From NCBI GenBank assembly GCA_947649645.1, contig CANSSP010000008.1, positions 1-64,000 on the forward strand: DNA of 64,000 bases, in the 5' to 3' direction. Below the pieces are notes generated by a model that did no database searches, was not told the DNA's origin, and saw nothing but the letters and a program-made list of their open reading frames with translations. The position numbers and the translations under genes are program-made. The stretch comes from an uncultured Roseburia sp. GTDB taxonomy: Bacteria > Bacillota > Clostridia > Lachnospirales > Lachnospiraceae. Numbering within the stretch: position 1 is the stretch's first letter; every line of letters begins with the position of its first letter. Shown here in pieces: positions 16,023 to 24,164 of the stretch.

Positions 16023-17180
16023 TCACAAATCATAAAACTTTTTCTTAAGATCAATTTTATCTAACTGCAAAAAATTTTTAATTGTCTCTACAATTTTTTC
16101 TGATGTGTTCCCTTCTCCATATGGATTTGATGCATTCCTTGCTATTATTCTAAATTCTTGTGACATTGCTTTCTCTATACTTTTTAGTATATCTTCTTTT
16201 CTCGCATCACAGTCAATCACGCTGTCGGCTCTCAGTCTTCCCTTCTGCCTGTCTCCTATGTTAATCGTAGGAATGCCAAAACATGGAACCTCAATAATTC
16301 CACTGGATGAATTGCCAATCACAAACTCTGCATATTTTATCAGGCTTAAGTATTTCTCAATCCCAAGCGACGGATAGCAGAAAATATTTTGATATCTCCC
16401 GGCAGCCTCCTTAAAGACTCTGTTGATCACATTGCCCTGCATGTCCGCATTTGCCAATGTGACAATGAAATTCAGCTCCGTTCTTTGGGACAACGCTTCC
16501 ACCAATTCCCTCGTCTGCATTTCTGCTGTATTATTCTCTAATGTTACCGGGTGGAAAGTCACTTCTGCATAAGGTTTTTCCAGAGAATATCCGATTGCAT
16601 TTTCCAACTCTTTTTTTGATAAATATTGTATTTTTTTAATATTTTCAACACCTATATCTCCAAAATTGAACACTCTCTGCGGGTCCTCGCCCAGCTGTAT
16701 AATTCTTTTTCGATATTCTTCGCATCCTGGAAAATGCAGATAACTCATTTTCGTAACACAATGGCGAAACACATCGTCCATTATACCCTCTGTAATCTCG
16801 CCTCCCGAAATATGTGCAATTGGTATCCGAAAGATCATTGCACTGCTACAAATCGGTATTAATTCATACCGGTCTCCGAGGACAATCAACATATCCGGTC
16901 TTTGTCTTGCAAACATTTCTCCAAAAAGGCGATTTGCATTCCCCATCGTATTACAGACACCAATTTCAGAGTCTTGTATGTCTAAAATAGAAATCTTTTC
17001 AGCAATCGGAAAATCATCTTTTTCGATCTCCCAGATTGTATGCCCAAATTCTTCTGCCAGATGTGTCCCGCTCACAACAAGGCATAATTCAAAATATTTC
17101 TCTTCTAAAATTCTCCGGATCAAGGGACGTAACAGTCCGTATTCGGCGCGGGTCGCAGTAACTACACAAATTTTTTTCAT
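16023..17180 (-). CDS. neuC: hydrolysing UDP-N-acetylglucosamine 2-epimerase (NeuC/LegG-like)
   Basis: The 385-residue protein follows the NeuC family throughout: VTATRAEYGLLRPLI at the start, VLGDRYELI, IAHISGGEITEG, ECGxxx-type VTFHPVTLE, and VIGNSSSGIIEVP. These enzymes release ManNAc (or a 2,4,6-trideoxy analogue in the LegG branch) from the UDP-sugar, supplying NeuB. The gene overlaps neuB by 4 bp (ATGA). No dehydratase, aminotransferase or acetyltransferase for the legionaminate route is in the window, which favours a sialic-acid-type product if the pathway is complete here. Confidence 0.88.
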   Translation of the reverse strand: MKKICVVTATRAEYGLLRPLIRRILEEKYFELCLVVSGTHLAEEFGHTIWEIEKDDFPIAEKISILDIQDSEIGVCNTMGNANRLFGEMFARQRPDMLIVLGDRYELIPICSSAMIFRIPIAHISGGEITEGIMDDVFRHCVTKMSYLHFPGCEEYRKRIIQLGEDPQRVFNFGDIGVENIKKIQYLSKKELENAIGYSLEKPYAEVTFHPVTLENNTAEMQTRELVEALSQRTELNFIVTLANADMQGNVINRVFKEAAGRYQNIFCYPSLGIEKYLSLIKYAEFVIGNSSSGIIEVPCFGIPTINIGDRQKGRLRADSVIDCDARKEDILKSIEKAMSQEFRIIARNASNPYGEGNTSEKIVETIKNFLQLDKIDLKKKFYDL

Positions 17181-18178
17181 ATCTGTATCAACTCGTCTTC
17201 TTTATAATCTCTGTCAGCCGTCATTCCTATAATCTCAAACCACCTCATTGGATTGATGCCATTTCCCGGCCTTTTTACACATAAATTATCCTCGGTAAAC
17301 ACCTCTCCTTTTTTTATACTACGCCTCGCCATAATACTTTTCCGTACCACATCCACATTTTTCTTTTCCGAATATGATGGCACCTTTTTCCCATCCCCTA
17401 ACGCTTTTTCAATATTTCGTATGCATTGCACCATTTTTCTTAACTCTGCCGGCTCCAGACTTGCCTTGTGATCCGGTCCCTCCATCGTCTTATCCAATGT
17501 AAAATGCTTTTCGATCACACAGGCACCGAGCGCTACGGCCGCAACCGGTACCTCAATCCCCAGCGAATGATCTGAATAACCAACAGGGAGCCCCAGTCGT
17601 TTTCTCATCTCATCCATCGCATTTAAATTCACATCTTCAAACGGGGTCGGATATTCTGTATTGCAATGCAACAGGCATATTCTTCCTGCCCCATGTTTCC
17701 TCAAAACGTGAACAGCCTCTTCAATCTCACTTATTTCACACATTCCCGTGGACATAATAATATCCCGATGCGTCCTGGCAATTTTCATCAGATACGGCAG
17801 ATTCGTCACCTCACCCGATGGAATCTTCCAGCAGAAAACATTCATACCGTCCAGGAAATCGATACTGTCCAGATCAAATGGTGTAGACAAAAAAAGAATC
17901 TCTTTTTCCCGACAATATGCCTCAATCTGCCGGAATTGGTCAAAAGACAATTCCAGCTTTTTCACCATTTCAAATTCATTCTCCTCATTTCCGGTTGCCT
18001 CTTTCTGATACTCTGCTTTCTCCGCATACCGCGATATCTCATTTTCCGTAATAAACGTCTGAAACTTAACACAGTCTGCCCCGGCCTCTTTTGCCTTGTC
18101 AACCAGCTGCAACGCCAGATCCAGTCTTCCATTATGATTAACTCCCGCCTCAGCGATAATAAATACTTTATTTTCCAT
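17177..18178 (-). CDS. neuB: N-acetylneuraminate/legionaminate synthase (NeuB-like)
   Basis: NeuB condenses the mannosamine-type sugar with phosphoenolpyruvate to form the nine-carbon acid. The TIM barrel is seen from IIAEAGVNHNGRLDLA and KFQTF to STPFD and GYSDHSLG, and the C-terminal antifreeze-like SAF domain (about 275-333) contains RRSIKKGEVFTEDNL and KRPGNGI. The 333-residue length is usual. It starts 6 bp after the FemAB-like gene and overlaps neuC. Confidence 0.92.
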   Translation of the reverse strand: MENKVFIIAEAGVNHNGRLDLALQLVDKAKEAGADCVKFQTFITENEISRYAEKAEYQKEATGNEENEFEMVKKLELSFDQFRQIEAYCREKEILFLSTPFDLDSIDFLDGMNVFCWKIPSGEVTNLPYLMKIARTHRDIIMSTGMCEISEIEEAVHVLRKHGAGRICLLHCNTEYPTPFEDVNLNAMDEMRKRLGLPVGYSDHSLGIEVPVAAVALGACVIEKHFTLDKTMEGPDHKASLEPAELRKMVQCIRNIEKALGDGKKVPSYSEKKNVDVVRKSIMARRSIKKGEVFTEDNLCVKRPGNGINPMRWFEIIGMTADRDYKEDELIQI

Positions 18179-18184
18179 TGTTTC

Positions 18185-19246
18185 TCACCCCCTGTACCTG
18201 ATTAAAAATGGCTTTTCAGGATCAAACTCCTGGTCCGATTTCACTCGCAGGTCAATCAATTCCTCATATACCTCAGGAATAAAAATATTTCTTCCAATAC
18301 AAAAGTCAATCAGTCCATCCTTAGTAAACTGCTTTTTAAAAGACAACAGACTGTCATCCGTCCCTACGCCACCTCCCAGATGGAGCTTTTGTATTCCACG
18401 ACTTGACGCCCAATTTGCCGCCTCACTTATCAAAAGATTCATTGCTGCCAGCGTTCGATATGCCGATAATGTTCCCGCAAGATGATAATGCATATATTTT
18501 TCATTGTAAAAAAAGAGTGTCGCACTGACCGGCTTTTGATCATATATGGCATAAAAGATGATCACGTGATCTTTCATTTCCTTTAATAAAAAATCAAAAT
18601 ACTCTCTTTGAAAATAATAGTACTCCTCTGCACTGTTATGCTCCATTGTATCTTCGTATATTCTGATAAAATCGTTGATTCTTTCTCCGTAATCAAACAT
18701 AATCTGAACATTATTTTTTTTTGCCTTCCGGACATTCTTCCGGCTGTTCGGAACCATATTATGAAATATCGTCTCTTCGTCTGCCGTCGTATCCATAACC
18801 ACTGTTTTTTTCAAATTGACAATCTCACTCATATTTTTAAAAACATGCTGATTTTGCAGGAGAGGATGAAACCGAAAGAACTGCGAAACAACTGCTCTGG
18901 CACGGCAAACCTCTGTCAATTTTTTCTGAAATATCTGCATACCTTCTGCCGTAATATCTCCCTCAGCCAAGGGACCACCGTATCCATATGGCGTTGTCCA
19001 GTCAAAATATTCTTCTTTTTGCAGAATTCCGGAAAATGGTCCAAACTCCGAGATATCATTCTCCATCATTACATAAGCAAATTTACCACCATTTTCTTCG
19101 AAATAAATGAGAACTGGTTCGCCATCTCCATGAATCTGTAACGACTCAGCGTATTCACACAGATAATATATATCCCAGTTCTGAAAGCTTTTTATGATAT
19201 AATTCCATTTTTCTTTTTCTGTTCTTCCGATTAATTCAAATCTCAT
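18185..19246 (-). CDS. FemAB/GNAT-like acyltransferase
   Basis: The product of about 353 residues has tandem GNAT folds of the FemAB/BcsL type. The second half reads YYYFQREYFDFLLKEMKDHV, then YHLAGTLSAYRTLAAMNLLI and LHLGGGVGTDDSLLSFKKQF. Such proteins transfer an aminoacyl or acyl group to an amine. The ATGA overlap with maf sets the start at 19246 (MRFELIGRTEKE). In this operon it may acylate an amino group of the nonulosonic acid, the step served by a separate acetyltransferase in other pathways. The acyl donor is unknown. Confidence 0.72.
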   Translation of the reverse strand: MRFELIGRTEKEKWNYIIKSFQNWDIYYLCEYAESLQIHGDGEPVLIYFEENGGKFAYVMMENDISEFGPFSGILQKEEYFDWTTPYGYGGPLAEGDITAEGMQIFQKKLTEVCRARAVVSQFFRFHPLLQNQHVFKNMSEIVNLKKTVVMDTTADEETIFHNMVPNSRKNVRKAKKNNVQIMFDYGERINDFIRIYEDTMEHNSAEEYYYFQREYFDFLLKEMKDHVIIFYAIYDQKPVSATLFFYNEKYMHYHLAGTLSAYRTLAAMNLLISEAANWASSRGIQKLHLGGGVGTDDSLLSFKKQFTKDGLIDFCIGRNIFIPEVYEELIDLRVKSDQEFDPEKPFLIRYRG

Positions 19247-21123
19247 CCTGCACATTCCTTTTTCCCAAATATCTCTTCCGCATATTCTTCAAACGCTTCT
19301 GCTATACTCTTAACATTTTCCATATACAAAATGCCTTTTCTGGCAATTTCCTGTCCCTCTTTCTGCAGTGTCTTTTCCGACAAATACTGCTCACTTCTCA
19401 AAATATAACTGGCATTTACCATTGTAATACTGATCAGCTGATATACGCTCATTGCTTTTATTTCTTCTATATTTTTATTCAGCTTGTCCAGTATATCGAG
19501 ATATTCCCTGTGATCAATCTTCTTTCTGCTGCAAAGTCGTTCTAACTTTTTATACATATTTTTTACTTTTCCTGCCAGCAACGCAAGCTTATGAAACTCT
19601 TCCGAAATATCGGTCAGATACTTTTCCGCCCATACGCGTTTTTCCTCATCAAGCATCGGTTTTAAACTTTGTATACGCTCCGTAATATCAAATTCCTCTG
19701 TACAGACATCGTCTATTGCCTGCCTCAACGTCATAATCTCAGTTCCTTCGATCTTAGCGCCGCCTTCTGTCGCATTAATTACCCTGAAAGTTTCTCCTCT
19801 ATCCTCTTTATGCTGTTTACATCCGGCAATATAATTCTTATACCAGTCAAGAAAGATTTTAAATCCTGTAGTAGTCGGCACTTTTTCTTCCGTATTACCC
19901 TCTACCATCATAAAACGACTTGTATCATGTTCTTCCATCACCTCGTGAAATGTTCCATCCGCATGCGATTTATTATTGGTATATGCCAGGTCCTGCCCGA
20001 CCAGAATAATCGTATTAATCCCGAGCATATAGAGAAGAGAAAATGCATTTGTCGCGACAGAGCCACCGGAAGCAACACCTCCACTCATTTTTCCCGACTC
20101 ACGAAAAATCCGCTCTGCAAATTCATAACCCTCATTATAAAAAAACTTTTTCCCCGTATGGTAATCCAAAACTTCGCTCGCAGCATCCAAGGCCGTCATC
20201 ATCGGAATATCTTGCGCTCCTTCTGCTTCAAATAAATCAAGTGGCTTCATCCCGTCAATGATCGCAAACATATCTGGAACAATTCCTTCAGATAACAATG
20301 GTTTTATTGCTGTGTCCACCGCAACAATAAATGCTTTTCCTTTCGCTCTCTTCAATTCTTTTATATTTCGATTTAAAGACGGCCCCGCCGCCACCAGGAT
20401 TCCTGGCATTCCCGGCGAAATCACGTCCAATAATTGCGTTGTCTTATATCCTGTACACAAATGTTTCACATTTACCAATAAATTTTTTACAATCACCTTC
20501 GAAAAAATCATATTTGTATTATACTGTACCGTTTCCTCGACAGCAATATCCCGGCACATCCTGATAAATTCAACAGATTCCTTCTTAAACAGCAGTTCAT
20601 AATTAGGTAACACGAAATGTTTCAGATAGATCAACATCTCATACTTCATTGTCTGTCGCACAATTCCAGACAGATTTTTATAGTCCATCCCCTCCAGTTC
20701 GCCTACCCAGAAAACAATAGAATGTTTCTCCATCCAATATTCCAGATCAACCATTTCAAGAAACTTCAAAAAAATCTGAAAAGACGGTTCGTATACAATG
20801 ATAATAATCCTGTTTTTTGTCTGCTTCACCAGCTCTTCCAAGTATGAAGGATTTCCTGTTCCAAACATCAGCACGGTGGTATTCTGCTTTAATTCCCCCA
20901 ATGATTTTACCCATATTTTTGCCGCGTCTGTGGTATTACGCTTCCCGTTTAAATAACACACCCGATTATCTTTTTCTATCTTCAACACTATATTTCCGTC
21001 ATCTGCTATTTCTTCCTTTAACGTCAAAGACTCTTCCAGCTTTTCTCTCCCCAGCTCAATCAGTCTATCAAAACTCGAATAATGTTTTGAAAGTGTGCGC
21101 AAATTCTTTTCATATTGAGTCAT
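19243..21123 (-). CDS. Maf-type flagellin nonulosonate transferase
   Basis: The 626-residue protein carries the motility-associated-factor core (DUF115/MAF_flag10). Landmarks are VLMFGTGNPSYLEELV, GILVAAGPSLNRNIKEL, AFIVAVDTAIKPLL, and GGSVATNAFSLLYMLG followed by ILVGQDLAY. Maf proteins transfer CMP-activated sialic, legionaminic or pseudaminic acids to Ser/Thr of flagellin in the cytoplasm before export. It lies one short gene downstream of the flagellin gene and at the head of the sugar-synthesis genes. Confidence 0.88.
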   Translation of the reverse strand: MTQYEKNLRTLSKHYSSFDRLIELGREKLEESLTLKEEIADDGNIVLKIEKDNRVCYLNGKRNTTDAAKIWVKSLGELKQNTTVLMFGTGNPSYLEELVKQTKNRIIIIVYEPSFQIFLKFLEMVDLEYWMEKHSIVFWVGELEGMDYKNLSGIVRQTMKYEMLIYLKHFVLPNYELLFKKESVEFIRMCRDIAVEETVQYNTNMIFSKVIVKNLLVNVKHLCTGYKTTQLLDVISPGMPGILVAAGPSLNRNIKELKRAKGKAFIVAVDTAIKPLLSEGIVPDMFAIIDGMKPLDLFEAEGAQDIPMMTALDAASEVLDYHTGKKFFYNEGYEFAERIFRESGKMSGGVASGGSVATNAFSLLYMLGINTIILVGQDLAYTNNKSHADGTFHEVMEEHDTSRFMMVEGNTEEKVPTTTGFKIFLDWYKNYIAGCKQHKEDRGETFRVINATEGGAKIEGTEIMTLRQAIDDVCTEEFDITERIQSLKPMLDEEKRVWAEKYLTDISEEFHKLALLAGKVKNMYKKLERLCSRKKIDHREYLDILDKLNKNIEEIKAMSVYQLISITMVNASYILRSEQYLSEKTLQKEGQEIARKGILYMENVKSIAEAFEEYAEEIFGKKECAG

Positions 21124-21449
21124 ATTGTATCACCTCCCTCTTCCGGTTCCAAAAACAACTTTAAATACTCTATCAAACCATATGCGAGCGCATCATTCAT
21201 CAACACTATATCACACTGCTCCATCGCACAGGCGATATCCTGTAATATATTCAGCAGATTCCGGCACATATCCCTGTATAATTCATCCTCTATTCCAAAA
21301 CCATTGTCTTCCAAAAACCATAATACAAATTTTTGAATCTGTGGCATATTTTTCTTCGTTTTTTCTATAATCGTTCTATCTTGATAAATCAGATATGCGG
21401 CAGTATCATCGCGCACGCATTCGAATAAGTTTTTTATTTCCTCCCTCAT
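21120..21449 (-). CDS. conserved-looking small helical protein of unknown function (109 aa)
   Basis: The protein is acidic and almost wholly helical, with no signal or membrane segment. The start codon lies after AGGAGCGGGGT, and its end overlaps the maf start by 4 bp (ATGA). It sits only 28 bp after the flagellin terminator, leaving little room for a promoter. It may be a partner of Maf or a flagellin-specific chaperone or regulator; I recognise no family. Confidence 0.6.
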   Translation of the reverse strand: MREEIKNLFECVRDDTAAYLIYQDRTIIEKTKKNMPQIQKFVLWFLEDNGFGIEDELYRDMCRNLLNILQDIACAMEQCDIVLMNDALAYGLIEYLKLFLEPEEGGDTI

Positions 21450-21470
21450 ACCCCGCTCCTAAACCTGATA

Positions 21471-21515
21471 AGAAGAAAAGGAGCTGGACATCGCCAACTC
21501 CTTTCCAATTTTTTA
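21471..21515. terminator. hairpin terminator after the flagellin gene
   Basis: AAAGGAGCTGG (21477-21487) pairs with CCAACTCCTTT (21494-21504) around a six-base loop, with one G-U pair in the minus-strand transcript. That transcript ends in TTTTCTTCTT. A T run on the plus side makes it bidirectional in appearance. Because the glycan operon begins 28 bp beyond, partial read-through would set its level relative to flagellin. Confidence 0.7.
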
Positions 21516-21545
21516 GTTCTGTTACACTTAAATTTGTGATCGTAT

Positions 21546-22754
21546 TTACTGTAACAAGGACAATACACCCTGTGTTCCCTGATTTGCCTGTGCAAGCATT
21601 GACTGGCCAGCCTGTGCAAGAATATTGTTCTTGCTGTACTCAACCATCTCAGAAGCCATATCTGTATCACGGATACGGGATTCTGCTGCCTGCGTATTCT
21701 CTGCAACATTATCCAGGTTCGCAATTGTGTGCTCTAATCTGTTCTGTAATGCACCGAGAGCCGAACGCTGTGAAGACACTTTATTGATTGCGTTCTGAAC
21801 TGCTGTAATCGTTGCATTAGCAACAGCATAAGTATCTACTGACGGCTTCGTTTTCGTGAATGCTGTACCACTTGCTGCAACTGTCGGATCTGTCGCAACC
21901 ACATTCACCGTCTCTGCATAGGTAGCAAAGTTACCTGTGCTGATAGCATCAGAGATGCTGGATTTTGCCGCATTGATATCTGCTGCCATTGCAGCCGATG
22001 CTGTAGAGTGCGCACTGCCTGCACCGTCAATATAGAACGCACTTGCGCCGGAAATCTGCTGTGCATACTGATCCACAGATGCCTTATTAGAAACAGTTGC
22101 CTTAAACTGACTTATAGCTTCTTTGACATTGTTTGAAATTGTATCATCCTGGTTCCACTGATAAGTCATACCATTGTATGTCATACCAGTAACTTTCTTA
22201 CCTGTCTGCGTTTCGCCAAGCTCAGTACCTTTGATGTCTCTCAGGCCCAATGTTTCAGCGTTCATATTATCAATGGTGATCGTGATCTTCTGATTTGCAT
22301 TTGCGCCAACCTGAAGATTCTTGTCCTTGAACGTACCATCCAGCAGATTCTGCTTATTGAACTGCGTTGTCTCGGAAATACGGTCAAGCTCTGTCGTAAG
22401 CGCTGTCAACTCTTCGTTGATCGCTTCACGGTCAATGTTCTCGTTCGTATCATTCGCACCCTGCACTGCCAGTTCGTTCATACGCTGTAAGATGGAGTGA
22501 GCTTCATTCAGAGCACCCTCAGCTGTCTGAATAAGGGATACACCGTCCTGTGCATTGGAAGAAGCTCTTGTCAGACCACGCACCTGGCTTCTCATCTTCT
22601 CGGAAATCTTTAACCCTGCAGCGTCATCGCCTGCGCGGTTAATTCTGTAACCAGATGATAATTTTTCAGATGATTTTGCCTGAGAACCTGTAGTAACGCT
22701 TAACTGTCTGTTTGCGTTCATAGCGGTGATGTTGTGCTGAACTACCATTGCCAT
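21546..22754 (-). CDS. hag: flagellin
   Basis: This 402-residue flagellin has the conserved D0/D1 helices at both ends (MVVQHNITAMNANRQL, SSGYRINRAGDDAAGL, and at the end VEYSKNNILAQAGQSML with NQGTQGVLSLLQ). A Ser/Thr/Ala-rich middle (about 170-310) is the likely surface region and glycosylation target. GGAGG eight bases upstream places the start at ATG 22754. Expression should be driven by the SigD promoter at 22887-22914 and limited by CsrA at the leader hairpin. It is the filament subunit modified by the downstream Maf/Neu operon. Confidence 0.95.
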   Translation of the reverse strand: MAMVVQHNITAMNANRQLSVTTGSQAKSSEKLSSGYRINRAGDDAAGLKISEKMRSQVRGLTRASSNAQDGVSLIQTAEGALNEAHSILQRMNELAVQGANDTNENIDREAINEELTALTTELDRISETTQFNKQNLLDGTFKDKNLQVGANANQKITITIDNMNAETLGLRDIKGTELGETQTGKKVTGMTYNGMTYQWNQDDTISNNVKEAISQFKATVSNKASVDQYAQQISGASAFYIDGAGSAHSTASAAMAADINAAKSSISDAISTGNFATYAETVNVVATDPTVAASGTAFTKTKPSVDTYAVANATITAVQNAINKVSSQRSALGALQNRLEHTIANLDNVAENTQAAESRIRDTDMASEMVEYSKNNILAQAGQSMLAQANQGTQGVLSLLQ

Positions 22755-22761
22755 AATATTT

Positions 22762-22795
22762 TCCTCCTTGAATATAGTGCAGCTTCCATGCTGCA
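22762..22795 (-). promoter_or_regulatory. putative CsrA-binding leader sites of the flagellin mRNA
   Basis: In the mRNA, TGCAGC and GCTGCA (plus positions 22790-22795 and 22778-22783) form a stem presenting ATGGAA in the loop. About 16 bases further is the Shine-Dalgarno AAGGAGGA. A GGA in a hairpin loop plus a second GGA in the ribosome site is the arrangement through which CsrA represses flagellin translation in Bacillus subtilis. The window also encodes CsrA and its antagonist FliW. Confidence 0.55.
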
Positions 22796-22886
22796 ATTGA
22801 ATTGTTTTAACTCGGTTCCCTCAGGCCGTACGCTCCTTTGGGAACTCTGTTTTGTTTTTAAGTAGCTATCTTGCTTACTTGTATTA

Positions 22887-22914
22887 TATATCGGACCAAA
22901 GACGCGATACTTTA
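22887..22914 (-). promoter_or_regulatory. SigD (sigma-28) promoter of flagellin
   Basis: TAAA (22914-22911) and CCGATATA (22894-22887) are separated by 16 bases on the minus strand, matching the flagellar sigma-28 consensus. The resulting leader would be about 125 nt. The same -10 occurs at 26277-26284 and 33104-33111. Confidence 0.8.
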
Positions 22915-23120
22915 TACCCGAAAAAAAATTTTTACACTTTTTTTGTAATTAATACTGTCCTACAGAGTTCCGAACCCCGACTTTCGCATAGTCCGCATAA
23001 TCGTCTGCCTCAGACATATATTGCCCTGCCGGGAAGATGCCCTGTACAGACAGAAGAAAGATATACCACCATATTATTCTCATCCGGACATATGTATCTG
23101 AGACAGGCTGTCTGTCTTTA

Positions 23121-23597
23121 TTATTTTTTATTATCCATAAACTGTGGTTCCACATAGTTCATCTTCTGCATGTTTTTATAGTATTCTTTCACAATCTTCT
23201 GGTTATCCTTAACCTGTTTGATCTGTCTGCGTATTGAAGAAAAGCGCTCCTCAACCTGCACCTTGTTGCGTGCCTCCACGGCCTGAATCTCCATGCTTTT
23301 TTCCGTAATCTGTGAAATGAGCTTCTGCATCTGCCCGATTTCACCGGCATATCTGTCACGCTCTGCGCCAAGCTGGTCCGACACCCTCTCGTAAAGCGTC
23401 TGAAATCCGTCATCCAGACTGTCGAGCTGCTCAATAAGCACCGCCTTTTTTTCCACGTTTTCCTCAAACATCTCCGGCGTCAGTTCCGGGTCTTCCAGCC
23501 ATGTTTTCTGCTCCCTGCTCAAGTGTAATATCTCGTCCAGTACCTGATTCTTCTTCTTAAGGCTCTGAATCATAATCTCAATGTAATTGTCTGACAT
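23121..23597 (-). CDS. fliT: FliT/FlgN-like flagellar export chaperone
   Basis: The 158-residue protein is a nearly continuous helical coiled coil with many Glu, Lys and Gln, the form of FliT and FlgN chaperones that hold flagellar subunits. It lies directly after fliS in the flagellar operon, where fliT is normally found. The internal ATG at 23597 follows AGGA by seven bases and gives MSDNYIEIMIQSLKKK. Identification rests on position, size and composition. The gap 22915-23120 to the flagellin promoter contains no credible gene. Confidence 0.65.
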   Translation of the reverse strand: MSDNYIEIMIQSLKKKNQVLDEILHLSREQKTWLEDPELTPEMFEENVEKKAVLIEQLDSLDDGFQTLYERVSDQLGAERDRYAGEIGQMQKLISQITEKSMEIQAVEARNKVQVEERFSSIRRQIKQVKDNQKIVKEYYKNMQKMNYVEPQFMDNKK

Positions 23598-23697
23598 CGC
23601 TCCATCCTTTCCCATATGCCTCTGGCACACATACCTTTTATCAGATGCAGGGCACAGCCCAAGCAGGCGCAGACATTTTGTCTGCGCCTGCTTTCAT

Positions 23698-24087
23698 TTA
23701 TCCATTGGCATTCTGCGCTGCAGAAAGCCGCATTACCTCTTTCCATGTGTCCCGCATCGTCCGCAGATGTGTCAGAACTTCTTCCAGGATCTCCTTATCC
23801 TTTCTGATATTCGCCTCCAGCAGACGCTGTTTCAAATATGCATAGACATTCTCAAAATCTTCTGCCGTTGCATATTTATGGTTCAGAGTTATCTGAAATT
23901 CCTCTATGATTTTTTCAACCTTTACGATGTTATTGTGCGCCTTCTCAATATTCTTTTCATCAATTGCAGTAATTGCAATATTGCAGAATTTAATCGCCCC
24001 ATCGTAAAGCATGAGCGTTAATTCAGCCGGTGTCGCAGTCATAAGCTTGCTATTCGCATACGCCGCATATCCGTTCTGGTTTACCAT
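23698..24087 (-). CDS. fliS: flagellin export chaperone FliS
   Basis: FliS binds the C-terminus of unassembled flagellin and prevents premature polymerisation. The protein shows the family signature AYANSKLMTATPAELTLMLYDGAIKFCNIA and the later helical block. GGAGG ten bases before ATG 24087 sets the start at MVNQNGYAAY (129 residues, the normal size). An upstream ATG at 24141 lacks a ribosome site. Confidence 0.92.
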   Translation of the reverse strand: MVNQNGYAAYANSKLMTATPAELTLMLYDGAIKFCNIAITAIDEKNIEKAHNNIVKVEKIIEEFQITLNHKYATAEDFENVYAYLKQRLLEANIRKDKEILEEVLTHLRTMRDTWKEVMRLSAAQNANG

Positions 24088-24164
24088 CTGGTTATTTCCT
24101 CCATCTGTGGCAATCTGTGTAGCGGCAATCCGGTTTTTCAACCAGACTGCCGCTCCTGTTTACG

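Noticed and set aside
22949..23155. A 68-codon minus-strand frame between fliT and flagellin
   Set aside because: No ribosome site precedes its start, it overlaps the fliT end, and no family resemblance was found. A 22-codon in-frame tail (MSEADDYADYAKVGVRNS) is also unsupported.
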